Numbered from the stretch's first letter, positions 38,401 to 52,407 are shown. The stretch is 64,000 nucleotides of DNA from Rotaria macrura (GCA_900239685.1 OENT01000222.1:1-64000); one strand, 5' to 3'. Translations and numbers: made by a program. The notes: a model not told the origin generated them from the sequence alone.

Positions 38401-41351
38401 AGTCATTTCATGTTGAACTAGTTTTTGTCTTCCAACAAAGTTTGAACTCATAGAGGAGTATTAACTGAGGAAATATTTTAAAAATTAATGCAAAGAACTT
38501 TTTACTGCATATGATATATTCGCAAGATTATAAGTCATGTAATATAGCGAGTCATTAGTGTTTCGTGCCTTAAATATTTACTCTATTGCTAACTATAGCA
38601 AGCAGATATTACATTTTCTTAGATGACATGTTTGTGATTTAATCTCCATGATACCTACGCTTATGTATGAGCATTCATTTGTTTTTATTTCTATTAATTA
38701 TTGTGAATAATATCTTCGACTGTTATCTAATAATTTGTGATGAAACGTGAATATCAAAAAGATATATCTTGTATCAACAGTAGATTGATTTAAACCTCAC
38801 CATTCATGTCAAACGATTCAATAGAAAGCAATAGATTATTACTTATACCTTTTTGAGTTTATTCAATAAAAATGAAGTTTATGTCAAGGCGTACCGTGTT
38901 TTTAACTCATTAGACTAAGCATCACATTTGATCATTTAGTCAATTTTCTGCTTTTAAAAACGAATAAAGCTCATGTGTTTCACTGAAGTTATTTCAACAG
39001 TAAACAGCAACATAATAGTACTATATGAGTAGCATATATTCAGTGATAGAAAAAAAATAAATATTGTTATATGGTCTCTATTACAATTACACACTGAAAG
39101 TAACAAATTACGTTTGATCTTTAAACATGCAAAAGCTTTTGCAATCCTTCGTATAGAGTTCAGATTTCGTCTTTATCAGTCGAATATCTTTAATAATCTG
39201 TATGAACGTGACTCGTTTTTCGTTCTATTTTTAGTCGCATTCCATGATGGGAGTTTTCTACGAATTTAATTTTCTTTAATAAGACGCCCGCTGCCTTAAA
39301 AAGTAGTCAATTTTTGTTAAAAATATGAAAATTGAGAAAAGTATGTAGGAAAATAGTCTGACGTCTGCTCTTTCAAATAGTGTATAGCTTTGTATCTTAC
39401 ACAGTTTTTGTCCTTGCCTTCAATGATTTTCATCACTCCTTCCTCCCTCTCCCTAGCCAAAATACGAAAGACCTCGAGGAAAATCTCAAAATATCTTCTA
39501 ATTTTTCTTGGTTTCCAACGTTCTATCATGCATTCTACAATTCTCGAAGACGTTTCATTATGTCGGCAGGAATTTTTTTTTCAACTGAAAGATCATGTCA
39601 AGATACAATCTCTAGTAGATTTCTTCTTTTTAAATTCAGTTTCTTTTCATGATATACAAAAACAATCATATACATGATTAGAATATCACTTATAGAGTAT
39701 TTTCGCTCAATGAAATTTTTATCTCTTTTCTACTAGTAAAAAGTAAAAATTAACAAGCAAGACTTCTGGGAAACACTTTATCCTTACATGTTCTTTCCAG
39801 AAAAAACGGCACAGAATGAATCTAGACAAAGACTTCGTATTTGCCAAATGAGCTATTTTCTACCCTCGTTTGATGAATATATCTGTCCAATACCGTGCAA
39901 TACATCTCAAAACGTTACCACAGCTCTTCCACTGCAGTTTACACATATTACCGTATGGTTTCAAAAAATTTGAAAATAGCTAACACGATATCGGTTTTGA
40001 GCAACGGGGCGTTCGCTTGAGTCACATTGCTCAGAAAACCAGGTAAAACTTGTGGAAATCACGACAAAGTGTTTCATAGATTTTGTCATGAGCTAAAACG
40101 ATTTCTAAATTAACTAATTAGAACATAATAGGCAAAGCAACAGAGGTAAAAATCTATTCCCAATAATCTTTATACTATTTAAAATAAAACTACAAGTAAT
40201 AATGGAAGCATGAAGAAAGAACGAAGAGAAATTTTTTCTGGTTATTTTCGCAAATTAAGAGAAAGAGATAGAATAACTATAAATAACGTCAAACACTTTC
40301 ATCTGACTTCTAGCAGATCGTGTTACTCGTTTCCTGTATCGAACTGAAAATACATTGTTCTTTTGCGTTGATCTATGTTTTAGATATGTATTATGCTTTC
40401 GGTATTAGCACTGTAACAAGTCCATGGCACATTTTTGTCGTACTATGATGATAAGTACACGAACGTTGGTTTTTTTACTTTCATGTATCGTTCCCAAAGA
40501 ACATTCAGATACTTAATGAGAATGTTTTTCTCTTTTAGTCAAACGTTCTAAAGAATTCGAGTATTGATTTGCTTTGAAGAGCATTTTCGCCGAAAATATA
40601 AGAGCCGAGTCAATGCTTAGCATATGTGTTTAGTGTTGAAATAACTAAAATTGATAATCAAGCTATTTTCTTAAGAATTCGAATTATTTGGTTTTGGATG
40701 TTTGACTATCATATGGATGAAATTTTCTCTTTTCTTGTCTATTTTATGCCTCATTGAAAGAAAATTTATTTCAAGTAGATAAACTTTTACGATGAATCAG
40801 ATTTATCATTGTTTCTATTGAAATGTTTTTACTAAACTATAAACTATTGCTCATGTCCGTCTCGGTATCGTCCAAACATTATTCTATTGATTTCAATTCT
40901 AGCAATGTAGCGTATCAGTTTTAATGATTTCAACTTTGTGACCTGGAATCGAAATTCTTTAGCTCTAGAATATGTAATGCGTATTATCTGCTAAAAATAT
41001 TTAACATTTCGAATATGAAATTGATACAAGAATTTCCGTTAGTTAGTTTTTCAATGAAAATTCTACTTGCGCTCTACTGCAACTTAGTACGCTCAAATTT
41101 TGCTTTTGTAGTCACTTACATTACACTACTATGCAGTCAGATCGAACAATATCAACCGCTTCAAGCTACTTCCAAATGTGACCATGCATCTTTTTTTCTA
41201 CTTCGCTTATCGTAATAAATAATCCTTTCTCAAGAGTGTTTCAAGAGATTAAAGTGTCTACCTAGTTTCATGAATTGGTTCAATGATTTCTTTTTCTACA
41301 ATGCATTAAGAGACAATGAGTTTGCTCATTCATACGCTAGATGAACATATT

Positions 41352-41630
41352 TCAGGGAATTTCTACTGGTGACTCTATATATGTTGAGTGTAAGTGATCG
41401 ATGAACTGTTTCATCGTCTTTTCAAAACGACAATATGTGAAGTTTCTTCTAGCAACATGTAACTGCTTGCTTGAATCTATTTCTGATGAAATCGTTCCAT
41501 CAAAGATGTCATCATGCTTTCGAATTACATTTTCATAATCAAGTAATTTTTCTCCAAGTGATTTATTTTCTAGCATGTGTCTAAAACTTCCTTTCGCACG
41601 AGCTTGCTCTTTGATCAGTTCTATATACAA
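41352..41630 (-). CDS. Doubtful small ORF (possible gene relic)
   Basis: A 92-residue frame with a balanced, charged composition (KEQARAKGSFRHML, LDYENVIRKHDDIFDG) that looks more protein-like than other frames in this desert. No family is recognised, no adjoining exons were found and there is no promoter evidence. Noise remains likely. Confidence 0.2.
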   Translation of the reverse strand: MYIELIKEQARAKGSFRHMLENKSLGEKLLDYENVIRKHDDIFDGTISSEIDSSKQLHVARRNFTYCRFEKTMKQFIDHLHSTYIESPVEIP

Positions 41631-42344
41631 TTATTTTTTCATTTTTAAAATATCTTCAGTGAACAGTCATGACATTATGTGTAACAAACTTTTTAATGAA
41701 AACAAACCCATATCTATTTTTCGAAACTATTAAGAGAGAATTAATGAGAACGTCGAACATGACCCCGGTATAGAAAGCACTCGTTGCCATTTAAATTATT
41801 GATGTTTCATGTGCATTAGCAAGGGCCATGTTTGGATACCATTATACCTATATTTATAGCAAATTTTAATTTTTTTTAGTAAATTTATACTGCCAGAGAT
41901 GAGAGCATTTTCTCATACGATATTCTACGAAACAACAGAGCGTACATTGATGAAAAAAGAACTATTTGAAAAATTGTATATCATTCCGTTACTGAACTTG
42001 CACGTATGAAAAATGGTTCTGATTATCAGCCTATGCATTGGAACTTTTGGAAGTATATCTGTCACCATTAATCGAAATCATGCGAACCCAGGCTGGATCT
42101 TTTATAGGATTTGTACCTTTTGTTTCTCTACAACAAAATTAAACAAAGTAAGAAAAAAGTTCCCTCTTGTTAAAGAAGTTGCATATAATGTCAACATGGA
42201 AGTGTGTATCCTTAAGGAAGATGACCGCGAGCAATTTACAAGAACTTTGATTTATAAAACTTTTTACTTCGATCGAATCAGAACTCTATCTTGGATCGAA
42301 TGACATGAAAAGTTTTTTCGAAAAAAATACAATTATTTGACTGT

Positions 42345-42760
42345 GTAAATCCCTGAGAAGGGGTGACCCCGCTGGAATAAAACATCACCTCCAAGAAAAA
42401 CTTCACAAGGTGTAATCGAGAGGCATCGTCTCTCTCGAAATTTTTTTTTACAAATCCAGTTCATTTTCTAGGCTTTTAAACTAAAATCCCTTGGTTTTTA
42501 AGTAAAAAGTCATGTTTTTGCCAATAACATGACTTTGTTTCCTAGCAAAAACCTGACTTTCCAGGCTTTTACTGCTTATAGTACATGTTTTAATGCCAGA
42601 AAAATGTTCGGAAAAACACTTAGTTATATTTGTAAATCGTAGTAAAAATTTGCCAACAGCAGTAAGCCATCTTTTGAGATGGTCAAGTCAATTTTCATAA
42701 TGGAAGGCCATGTTCTTTAATTCGGGGTGTGGGGGAGGGCACTGTGAGAAATATCACTAA
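42345..42760. repeat. GC-richer patch with several hairpins
   Basis: Clustered short inverted repeats: GGGG-TGA-CCCC near 42360-42370, TCGAGAG/CTCTCGA near 42417-42440, and a perfect 11-bp stem AAAGTCATGTT (42506-42516) with AACATGACTTT (42526-42536). TAGGCTTTTA and CAGGCTTTTA also recur. No coding frame fits. It may be a decayed mobile element or a structured non-coding RNA. Confidence 0.4.
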
Positions 42761-45700
42761 AGAAAAAATACAGCTAATTTACAAAGTAATTTTCTGTTCA
42801 TTGTACATTACACCGAAAGAAACGTTTCAGTTTCGTACAGCAACATCTATGTTTATGGGTAGACATAATTACTTCATGATGATGTGCAAAGTTCTATTAA
42901 TCATAATGGAGCTACAATGTAAAAAATATAATCTATTCGAGAAAATTCATCAAGCGTCTAATTAGTATATTTCCGCTTTCATATCTTCAGTTAGTCATCG
43001 GTGGAAGCTTGTCATATCTAATTTAGACGTTTGATGTTGCCTATATGTAGATATATAGACTATGCTTATAAAACATATCAGGAATCCTCGTATGACTGAT
43101 AATGAGAATTATATTCAAACAAGTGTGATGAATCCTCTCGTAAGTAAGGGTATACCGATTATTTCTCGGTTTTCACCTACTTTTTTTGAAGTTGCTCTCT
43201 TGCTAAGGAATGTGGTACAATTTCGATCAACTCACATGCTTGTAGAGCAAACATTTTTCTACAAAATGAGATGTAGGCAAGATTAATGCGATTTATTGAT
43301 CAAGTTTTACTGCAATTTTATCAGAAGCCCTAGAGTCGAGGCCGAGAGTCTCGATTTTAGATCTTTTCACAGAATTGAAATGCAACTTGAAGCATAAGTC
43401 ACACCAGCCTCGTTCACCTCTCATTTGTTAGGAAAATGTTTGCTGTACAAGGGGAAACCGTATTTTTAGTCTCGGTACATCCGTACTCGTAAGATACTTC
43501 ATGCTTTTAAGGATGCAACTATAATTTGAACAAGGTTTGAATATTGAGAAAAGTAAAGCCTCGTATCTCTCGATGTACTTAGGAAATGCTTGGGCCTTAG
43601 TTAGGTTTCACTGTTCTTCGTGAAGAAGAAAAACTGAAATACTTTTCAAGGAAAAATGACAACCGAAATGCGGAGGATTTCAAGTATATTTTCGAAGTAA
43701 AATAGTGAATATATGTAATAAGTCAAAGCTGTGGAGCTGTTCACCCCGTCCCGTCCGTCCAATTACATATAATCGTAAGTGCTTGTAAAGTTGTACAGTA
43801 GTCATTCGTATACAAAACTTGTGAATTCCGGATTTCAGCACCAGCAAGGCTGCACTAACAAGCTTTTTCCATCAGAGAAAAAAACACGATCAATTAACTA
43901 TTTTTAACAGTAAAATTTATTAGAATCCTGACTGTTACACGTTCTTCATTCTAAACTTTGTCAAGTTCATTCAAGTAGTTTTAGAGACAAATTAGGTTTG
44001 TTTTTCTGCGTGTCATAAAAATGGAATGAATGCCATCATCTCTTTTTTGTTTATCCTACTGAACGGATATTTTTCCATAATATTGACTATAATGCATTAC
44101 ATTGCCATAGAACAGCGGTGGTCGTAGGTTTATATAAGAATGAAATCTATTCCACGTACGAAAATGAGTTATTTGAATTTCTAACAATGTATGAATATTT
44201 CAAAAGATAACAATAGCACATGAACTTATGGCAAATATCCTGTAATCGCGTTCATCATTTGTTTTTATGGGTTTTAATTGATGCAGAATTTCATTCATCA
44301 TCCAAACAGATGTTTCATTGAATATTCTATGATAAGACCTATGAGTGATCTTGCATGTCAAATAATCGCTTTTCACTCGTTTTATTTGACTTTATTTTGT
44401 CTCTTCTTAGTCGTCAGATATTAAATACCCTTATGGTTCATCCTGTTGGGGGCGCTAGTTTTATCTAGTTCGTCCTCATAGTTTGGTAACTCGAAACAAA
44501 GAAATTTCCACTGTTTCCACAAGAAAGTTCTGTAGATGCTTGCATATTTTCATTTCTGCGTATCTATAGAAGATTTAGATCGATACATCGGAAAATATAC
44601 GTTGGACATATCCATATAACAATACTCCTTTTGCATGCACCCGTAAATCGTTACCATTATATTCACTTTCTTATTTAATTATTTTTCAACGGTTACCTTC
44701 GTGCTTATTTTTTTCTTTCAATGGGTTTACCTTATTGATGATAGTTTTACCACAAGAAGGTTATAATTAAATAATTTTTTCACACGATATTCATACCCGT
44801 AAATCGACATGCCTATAATCTTATCCTTTTAGATTTATACATTTGCCCCTATGGATTTACCCTTATCCGTTCACTATCATCACGCAAATCTATTGTCAAA
44901 GGTATAATAAGTACTTATCCATCAATTGATGAATTCATCATGTTGAATATACTTGTGCATATATACCATTATAGAATCGTGTCCAATTCGATATCATTCG
45001 AGCATTGCTATACTTCATATTTTCTTCTATAACTAAACCCGATGCAAGAGATTTTTTTAAACTATAATTTTTCATTGTGCTTACAGTGTCTGTAGAAGCA
45101 ATCTTTCGGGGTCCCTTGTTATTTGAAATCTACTATTAAAATGAAGCTCAATCATATCTGCCCTTGAAGTAATCTTATTTTTAATCCGTCTTTTAATGAA
45201 TAAGAAGGAATTTATTATAATTGGATATTTGAATAATGGAGAAATATAATCAAGTCTTTGAGGATAATCCACAGATAGACTAATATAAAATTAACCCAGA
45301 CGAACATACGAATCGTCTTCACTCATTACTGACAGAACATAGTTCAGTTCAGAGATCGTTGAAAATAGCTTTTATAAATGCATGGAGATGTGCAGAGTTT
45401 TTCGCTTTTCTTCTTCCCTATAAATTTCCACTTAGACTTTACATCAATACTCGAAAGTCTACATCTTGTGACTTATTTGTTTTACCGAATGCTAAACAAT
45501 GATAGATAGCAGTCACAAAAGTTTAACACGAGTCTGATCAACTCTTATTAGCCTATTCTACTAAACGACTACATACTATTGGTTAAAACGACAATTTAGG
45601 AACAAATTCAGTAACTTCTGATATTTTTCAAGCGACTTTTATCCTCACTATATTATGACGGTAATCGTTGCCACTGGTGAATAGTGGTTTCCAATGGACT

Positions 45701-47441
45701 TAATACATCATGAAGTTTCACTTACGATTGTTGTGAAAGATCATCATAATGGATGCGTCACATTTATTCCTAGTTTTATGCCATCAGATTGTCTATGATA
45801 TTCGATAGTGATCAATTTGATTCTGTAACTCGCAAGTAAAAATGTATTTTTTCACGAAAATGACTAGATTACTAGTACATTTTTATTAATATCTTGATGT
45901 TGGGAAGCGCTTGTGAAAAAAATTACCCGCAGCACAGTAAGCTTCTTCACATCTCGTACTAAATATTGTTGAACGATGACATGTTGTATCGCCCATGAAA
46001 AAACTTCATAGGAGTAGTTTCTACAAAAATATTTAAAATCATCAACCATTTGTAATTAACATGTTATTTTAAATAGTTACATTACAAGATAGTGAAAAAA
46101 CGAAACATTATCGATTTGAGTTCATTAGTTTTTATTGGCTGTCAACGAATAGATTATTTTTGAAATAGTTGATCGTAATCAGTTACGTTTGGCGTTACAA
46201 ACATAACTACTGTTCAGTTCATCGTGTTGCCAACTTTTCCTGTCATACTAAAGAAGATGTACGCAAACATGGACTAAACCACTAGCAAACACTGTTTTTC
46301 ATCAAACAGAAAGCCGTCAAGATCTGGTTTTTGGTTAGTCAAATACATAAAGGAGTATCGATTTTGCATTAGTGTTCAATGAAAAAGTTAACAAGAGCTT
46401 TAAAACTTCAATAGAAAAGTTCTTAGGCAAAATAAATCCTTGTCACTAGAATGGTCGAGTCCATCACCCTATTCTATCATAAATAATGCTAACTATATTT
46501 CTTTTGTATAAATGCTTCAAACAAAAGGATATGATCATTAGTTTTTATCCAAACAATGCTAATACTAAGCTGGCATGTTCTCTTCAGAAAATATGCGTTT
46601 CTTATTACAAATACAGAGATAATCAACGTCTATATACCTGTCTTCAGTCGTACAAGCATGATGTTTAGATGTTAAAAAACTGGAAAGTAGAAGTTTCCGA
46701 TGATTTCTTCGCATTTTCAATATTTTTACTCAAAACAAAATATGAAATATATCATGTGACTGTTCATCTTTCTTTCCTTCTTGACTCGACTATCTGTAAC
46801 TTGTTAACCAATAACAATACTTGATCTTTCTCAAAAAAAGAGCACGTAACGTAGAAAGCGTAAAATAATAGAAAGCTGAGTGATACGTTGTTTCACTTTA
46901 AAGAAAGTAAATCATCATTCCCAAAATTTCCTTTCACTGTTAGACCATCTGGAATACAAGCATAAGTGGAAACATCATTGCGCAGTCGGCTTAAGCTAAT
47001 TCTATCTGGAAACTCGAAAACTTATTTAAGGTAATGTTGGCGTCATACGTTACGGTGTCTGTCACACTGTTTCATCTTCATACGTTAGTCATTTTCATAG
47101 AAAAAAGTTCCTTTCTTTGAAAAACTAAGTATAAGATAATCCATAGAGAATTAACATAAATGTGCTTGTAGACGTAGATTCTGAATATTTTATGACATTG
47201 TTTTCCTCTACAAAGTGAAACACTAGAGTGAAAAAGGAACAAAGATCTTCAATTCAATGACAAAAATCGAGTATACGTCCTCCTTTTGTTTGTTTTCTAT
47301 TTACAGATTTCCAAATGTCAATTCAAGTAGAAGCTATCGATATGATGTTGCTTTGAACGTCATCGGTTGCCATTGATACATATAAGCAATTGACTTTACA
47401 ATCTACAAAATTACGAACACATTCACTGTCGTAAAATCAAC

Positions 47442-48457
47442 ATGTCATCATTGTTACTAGCTCTACGAATCCATGCCATCGGCGACTCGTTCAAACTATA
47501 CGCCGGCATATTCAATTTAGCAATTGGAATCATTGGAAATGTTTCTATTATTTTGGTGTTCACCAATCTACGGATTCTCAAAAGGAATCAAACTGCTTTT
47601 TATTCTACTGTGGAATCGTTTTCGAATATCATTTTACTCCTTGCAATAAACATATCGAGNTGATATTACAAGAATTCGCTCTATTCTCTCTGTATAGTGT
47701 TTGTTTTATGTCTTGTGATCAATATCTCGCAACAAATATTCGATCGCGTTGGCGAGAAATGAGTACACTAAAATTGGCTCATCGTCTGACCTATTTCAAT
47801 TGTTGTTTTCCTCTAGTTTTTCTCATTGTTACCCTTATCTTTACCGAGATTCAACCATCATTGGGATGTACCATCTATAATCCAGTAGTTAGACATATCT
47901 ATATGTTTTTCTACTTTCCAGTTTTGGCCAACATCTTACCATCAGCTATGACTCTGACATCCAGTCTATTGGCTTATCAAAACGTTCGTCGAATCGTTCG
48001 TCTTCAGCTACCAGTAGTTCGTCGACGTCTCGATCGTCAAATGACAGCAATGACTTTAGCACGTGTTATAGTTCTTATGATATTTGGCATCCCGTACATA
48101 TGTGAGTCTCTATTTGAACTCAATGTCAACACCAGTCCAAGCAACTACATGGAACTATCGATCGTGAGTTTGTTATCATCGATAACAACATCAGTGATGC
48201 ATACTAATTTTGCGGTACTTTTAATAACAAACTCACCTATGCATTCGATCTTTTTATCTGCACGTTGTCTCTTATTTTAGATCAACTTCTATGTCTTCTT
48301 ATTAGTATCGCCGCGTTTTCGTCGTCAAGCTAAAAATGTTTTACTTCGAAAATGTTATCGGTTGATGAAATGTCGATGCTGTGAGGCATTATTAGTTACA
48401 CCAACAAATCGGGTTTTGCCTCACATAACTCAACCAACTACTTCCAGTAATGACTGA
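47442..48457 (+). pseudogene. Class A GPCR, copy 3, interrupted at an N (gap or true lesion)
   Basis: Exon 1 runs 47442-48214 and exon 2 48281-48457, as in the copy at 31264. After residue 73 the frame breaks: one N stands where the other copy has 68 bases. Lost with them are the end of TM2, the first extracellular loop and the TM3 cysteine. Taken literally this is a 67-base deletion with a frameshift. Because the lesion coincides with an undetermined base, a gap of unknown size in an intact gene is at least as likely. Downstream, DQY, TM4-TM7, INFYVF and the tail are intact and open, with changes such as S to F in TM4, R to Q in loop 3 and QL to EL near loop 3 of the outer side. The intact downstream frame favours a functional gene in life. 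Confidence 0.75.
47660..47660. other. Undetermined base marking a probable assembly gap
   Basis: The only N in the window. It replaces the 68 bases found at the equivalent position of the duplicate. Confidence 0.8.
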
Positions 48458-51400
48458 GTAATAGTCATGCCAATTGGCACACTTGGGAATAATATTATGC
48501 AATACGTTTGAATCTGTATGTGTAGCGCAGAAGTATTCGAAAATGATTGCTGTAGTTTAACAAAAAATAAACTTTGAAATGAATTCTGCAGAATTCCGTA
48601 TAGGCTGACAGCATGTTGATTAATTATTTATCAGTTTTCATTGCAACAAGATTCATGTTCACATTTCATAATCAGAATCGTAACTAGTTTCGTCGATAGG
48701 AACGTCTCGACTAGGTGAGTGCTTGTGTTGAATCATGCTCTAAAGTGTGTACCGTCCATGAAAGGACATCGTGCGACAGATGTAATTGGTTTTTAGTGAG
48801 TGAGTGAGGATGTAAAGTTCACACAGCAGTTGTGTGAGATTAATATGCCAGATTGTCTTCTTCTGTCACAGTTCCATATAAATGAATTAAGTAGATGAAG
48901 AGATATTAAATGATGTTATGTACTGTTAAATAATGTAGAATCAACAAGAAGGCAGTTCCAAAGATCAGTCTTTCATTTCGATAAAATTGCATGGAATTAG
49001 TAATATTATTAAGACATTATCATTTGCCAACGAGTGATGTATAAACATATATTGAATAATTAAAAGACTGCAATCTGTTCTTCATCATAAAACAAAGCAG
49101 TTTTAGAAAGTTTTTTTTGTGATAACACAGCGGTCTATTCGATTTTTTGTATAACATCATGTCAATAATATATTTGTTCAGTTTAATTGCATGATGGACT
49201 GTAATAAAATCAGGTTATTATTTAATTTTTAATTCAAACTCTCTTCATGAAATAAAATATGTTTCTATTACAATACTTCTCAATACACATTATTTCATGG
49301 TCAGTGAAAAACGATAGTAGAGAATGAGGTCCTATAATCATTTTACTTGAATCTAATTCCTGAAGATGAGTGCAAAGAATAATGACTGATTAGAAATATC
49401 CAAAAATGTTTAAATCTTTCTATAAAAACAGAGTGAAACAATGTGTACACATGGAACATGTAATCCCTGCATGGAAAGGTTTGTTTCACTTTTCAAGATT
49501 GAATACAATCAGGTTAATTGCATTTTAGCATTTTGCAATACAAACATTTTACTAGATGAAAAAAATGAAAAGGCTCTTCGGATCAATTTTTGACGTACGA
49601 CAATCCTTTTTCTTACGTCAGATCTGCTAGTCTTCATGAGTTGAAACCAATGACCCTATACACTTAGAGATAGTATACATCGTTTTGAGTGGCATACTTT
49701 GTATAAAACATTAATCTAGCATGAAGAGCGGGTTATGACGACAGTTTTCAGGTAATCCAAACGATTGATTTCATCTTTAATTAAACCCATCGCAACCGAG
49801 CATCTCGTTGTTACTAATGGGTATCGAAGAATCTCGATTGTTCTGAGTTCAGAAAAGTTTTCCCGTGTATATATTTTTTCATCTGTATGCATAGGAATTC
49901 AAATGATTCTCCATATATGCATGCCTACATATTGTTTTTTTTTGTTTCTGATCAAATATTATTTCTGTTAAATAACATGTACTGGAAAGTGCTTGACTAT
50001 ATTCAATAATGTAGCTTACGTTATTAGAGTTCAACGTTCTTCTATTTTGTTTGCAAGTTTAAGCAGCATGCTGATAAGGCGAAGTCAATTCTTTTTAACT
50101 TCTACATGAATGATTCCTATCTGTCATTTTAAGAGTAATTATCGAGTAATACTCTTATCTAATTAGTCATTCTTTTTTGAGCTTCTTAAAAGAGAGTTGT
50201 GTGTTATTGTAGAATTTACCTTCAAAATCCATCATAATTTGACTCCAAAATGATGAAACAGTTTTTTTACTAAAGCTCATCTAAAATGAAAATCGCCAAA
50301 GTCTTCAGGATTATTTCTCTAAACTCAATCATTATGCATGACTTTCCGTGAAAAAAAACATTTGAATGCATCTACGTATATGTTTACAATGCTTTTTTAT
50401 TACTATTTCTACATTGAAACGTCTTGACTTTATGATCGTTTATTACTACAAAATTTAATTTGAACGTTAGCTAATTTTTTTCTAAATGCTTTGACACCGT
50501 ACTTCCAAGTAGTTTAAACATTAGTGCATCAAAAAACGGATTATTTTATGTAGGAGATGTAAAAATTTTATCATTCAAGTTCATGTGCATACATTCGATG
50601 AGACATGCAGTTTTTGAAAAAAAAAAGAAATTGTTGCGCGAGTAACAACAATGAATAAAATTAATGAAAACCAAGTCATGCAATTCATAACTATATTGTA
50701 ATCTATTTTAGATATTGCTACCCATTAAGATCAACGACATCAAATAATCAATAACCAATGGATGATTTGATGTCAGATAGTGCTGACATATTATTTGTAT
50801 TTTGAATTATGTACGAAAATGATTGTCAAGATTATTTTCTAAATTCTATTGCACAAAAATAATTACAATCGAACTTGAATAACGGTTAACTTTAATTGAT
50901 GACATGAAAACTCAGCAAGTCACGAAAATGTGTTTAAATTGATAGTAAACAGAAAAACAATCTTTCCTAAGTGTCATTCGTATTTAAATTATCTCATTAG
51001 ACATCCTTATCATTGGATTTTCTTGAAAAACGGCTTTCCATTCATCTTACATTCGAAGTAAACGGAATGCTCTTCATACAGTACATACTGTAGTAAATTT
51101 CCTTGATTGTTGACGATGCAATCTTTCCGATTTAGAACTTTAAATCGATCGATAGATCTGCCGTATAATGAATACAGATTTAAACGATTTTGAAAAACGT
51201 CCGATATTGAAGATTATATTTCAGAGATACACATTAGTCATTAATATCATCTCATCTTATCTGGTTTATGTCCACGTATTATACTATTCAGAAAATCGTT
51301 TGAAAAACGTCAAAGACATGAAATTTCCATTACTAGAATAGTGTGAATTTCCTATTATCAAGGATTCAAATTAAAAATATTTTCTAACCATACTCGCTTT

Positions 51401-52407
51401 TCACTGCTGATTCATACATTTGCTTGTAAATCCGGTTAAATTTTTATTATTGAATAAGCCCATCGTTCAAACAATTTTTACCTCAGTTTTATGATTTGAC
51501 TAACGACTGTCAATGTTTAATTCTTCTCTTTGTTAGCGATGTACAGATATAAATTTTTTGAACTTCATTACAACGCGTTTCTAATATTTGTTAACATCGG
51601 ATGAAGTTCGAAGTCATATGAGAAACAGATCAAGTAGACACGTCAAATAGAAATAATTTCAGGTGTGATTTGAAGGGCTCGGGGCAGTGTTCCATGCAAA
51701 GCGAGGATTTCAAAACTTTCTAATTATTATCAAAATCTTTGCAAGTCGCTACACATATCAACAGTTAAAATTTTCATTTGTATTTTGTGGAAAGGCAATA
51801 AATTTTCATCACTTATATCGGATAAGAAAATACAAGTAGATTTCAGATATTTTTGCTGTTTACTCCGTGCTGCAATTATGTCGATCGATGAAATATCAAG
51901 AAGAGCACTGACATCTGTCATACTTGACAATCAATGGACACTACATTGAAACCATTTATATTCCTGTTACTACTTGTGGGAATGGAGAAGATTTTATTCT
52001 CTATGAAACAAATACCTTGATAACAACTTGCCACATCTGACTTTTCTGTGTATTTTTTCTACATTTACTGTCAAACAAAGTGAATTGCGTTCGATGTAGG
52101 AGATCGATTCATAGAATTTCTTGACGATCGTGGTGTTTTCACAAGTGAATACTTTGAAATAGAACAAACAAGTAAGAGGTGACCTTTTTCGAAATCATAC
52201 TATCAGTATTTTCAATTAAAATCTCAATTAATAATTGAGACCTAGAAAGAGAATCACTTGAAATCTCAGTATAGTTTGTTGACGAACGGAAAAATCTACC
52301 GTATGCAAAGAATCTCTATACATCTGACTTTCAGTAGATGGTGTTTTGGTCGTTTCTTTTTTCGAATTGAAAACCTATTATTTTTCTTATCTTGTTTTCG
52401 TGTATAG
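48458..52407. other. Intergenic upstream of the sedoheptulokinase gene
   Basis: It starts with the duplicated 3' flank (to 49106) and continues as AT-rich sequence with short frames only (49765-49971 plus, 51730-51930 minus), none with motifs. The last bases are a pyrimidine-rich stretch ending in TATAG at 52407, directly against the next start codon. Confidence 0.55.
52405..52407 (+). promoter_or_regulatory. Probable trans-splice acceptor of the sedoheptulokinase gene
   Basis: A T-rich tract (from about 52378) ends in TAG immediately before the ATG. Nothing in frame lies upstream for a cis-splice, so joining of a spliced leader is the simplest reading. Confidence 0.5.

Larger units (their letters stand above)
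32347..47441. other. Gene-poor region of about 15 kb
   Basis: It begins with the 3' flank of the duplicated GPCR block. Beyond 33000 it is AT-rich with dispersed stops and only short, motif-free frames; the most protein-like are 41352-41630 (minus) and 42013-42303 (plus). A GC-richer structured patch lies at 42345-42760. No RNA gene or transposon protein was recognised. Confidence 0.55.
47250..49106. repeat. Duplicated GPCR block, copy B (contains an N)
   Basis: The counterpart of 31059-33000, 16.2 kb away in direct orientation. From 47311 to 47659 I count one mismatch. After the N at 47660, about 33 mismatches occur in the roughly 800 bases to the stop. At the N, 68 bases of copy A are replaced by one undetermined base. 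The sharp change in identity at the N suggests an assembly join. Confidence 0.85.

Noticed and set aside
42013-42303. 96-residue plus-strand frame in the gene desert
   Set aside because: No recognisable domain, no adjoining exons and an unconvincing composition.
47708-48280. The second half of GPCR copy 3 as a separate 190-residue gene
   Set aside because: It begins inside TM3 and is the continuation of the interrupted receptor, not an independent protein.
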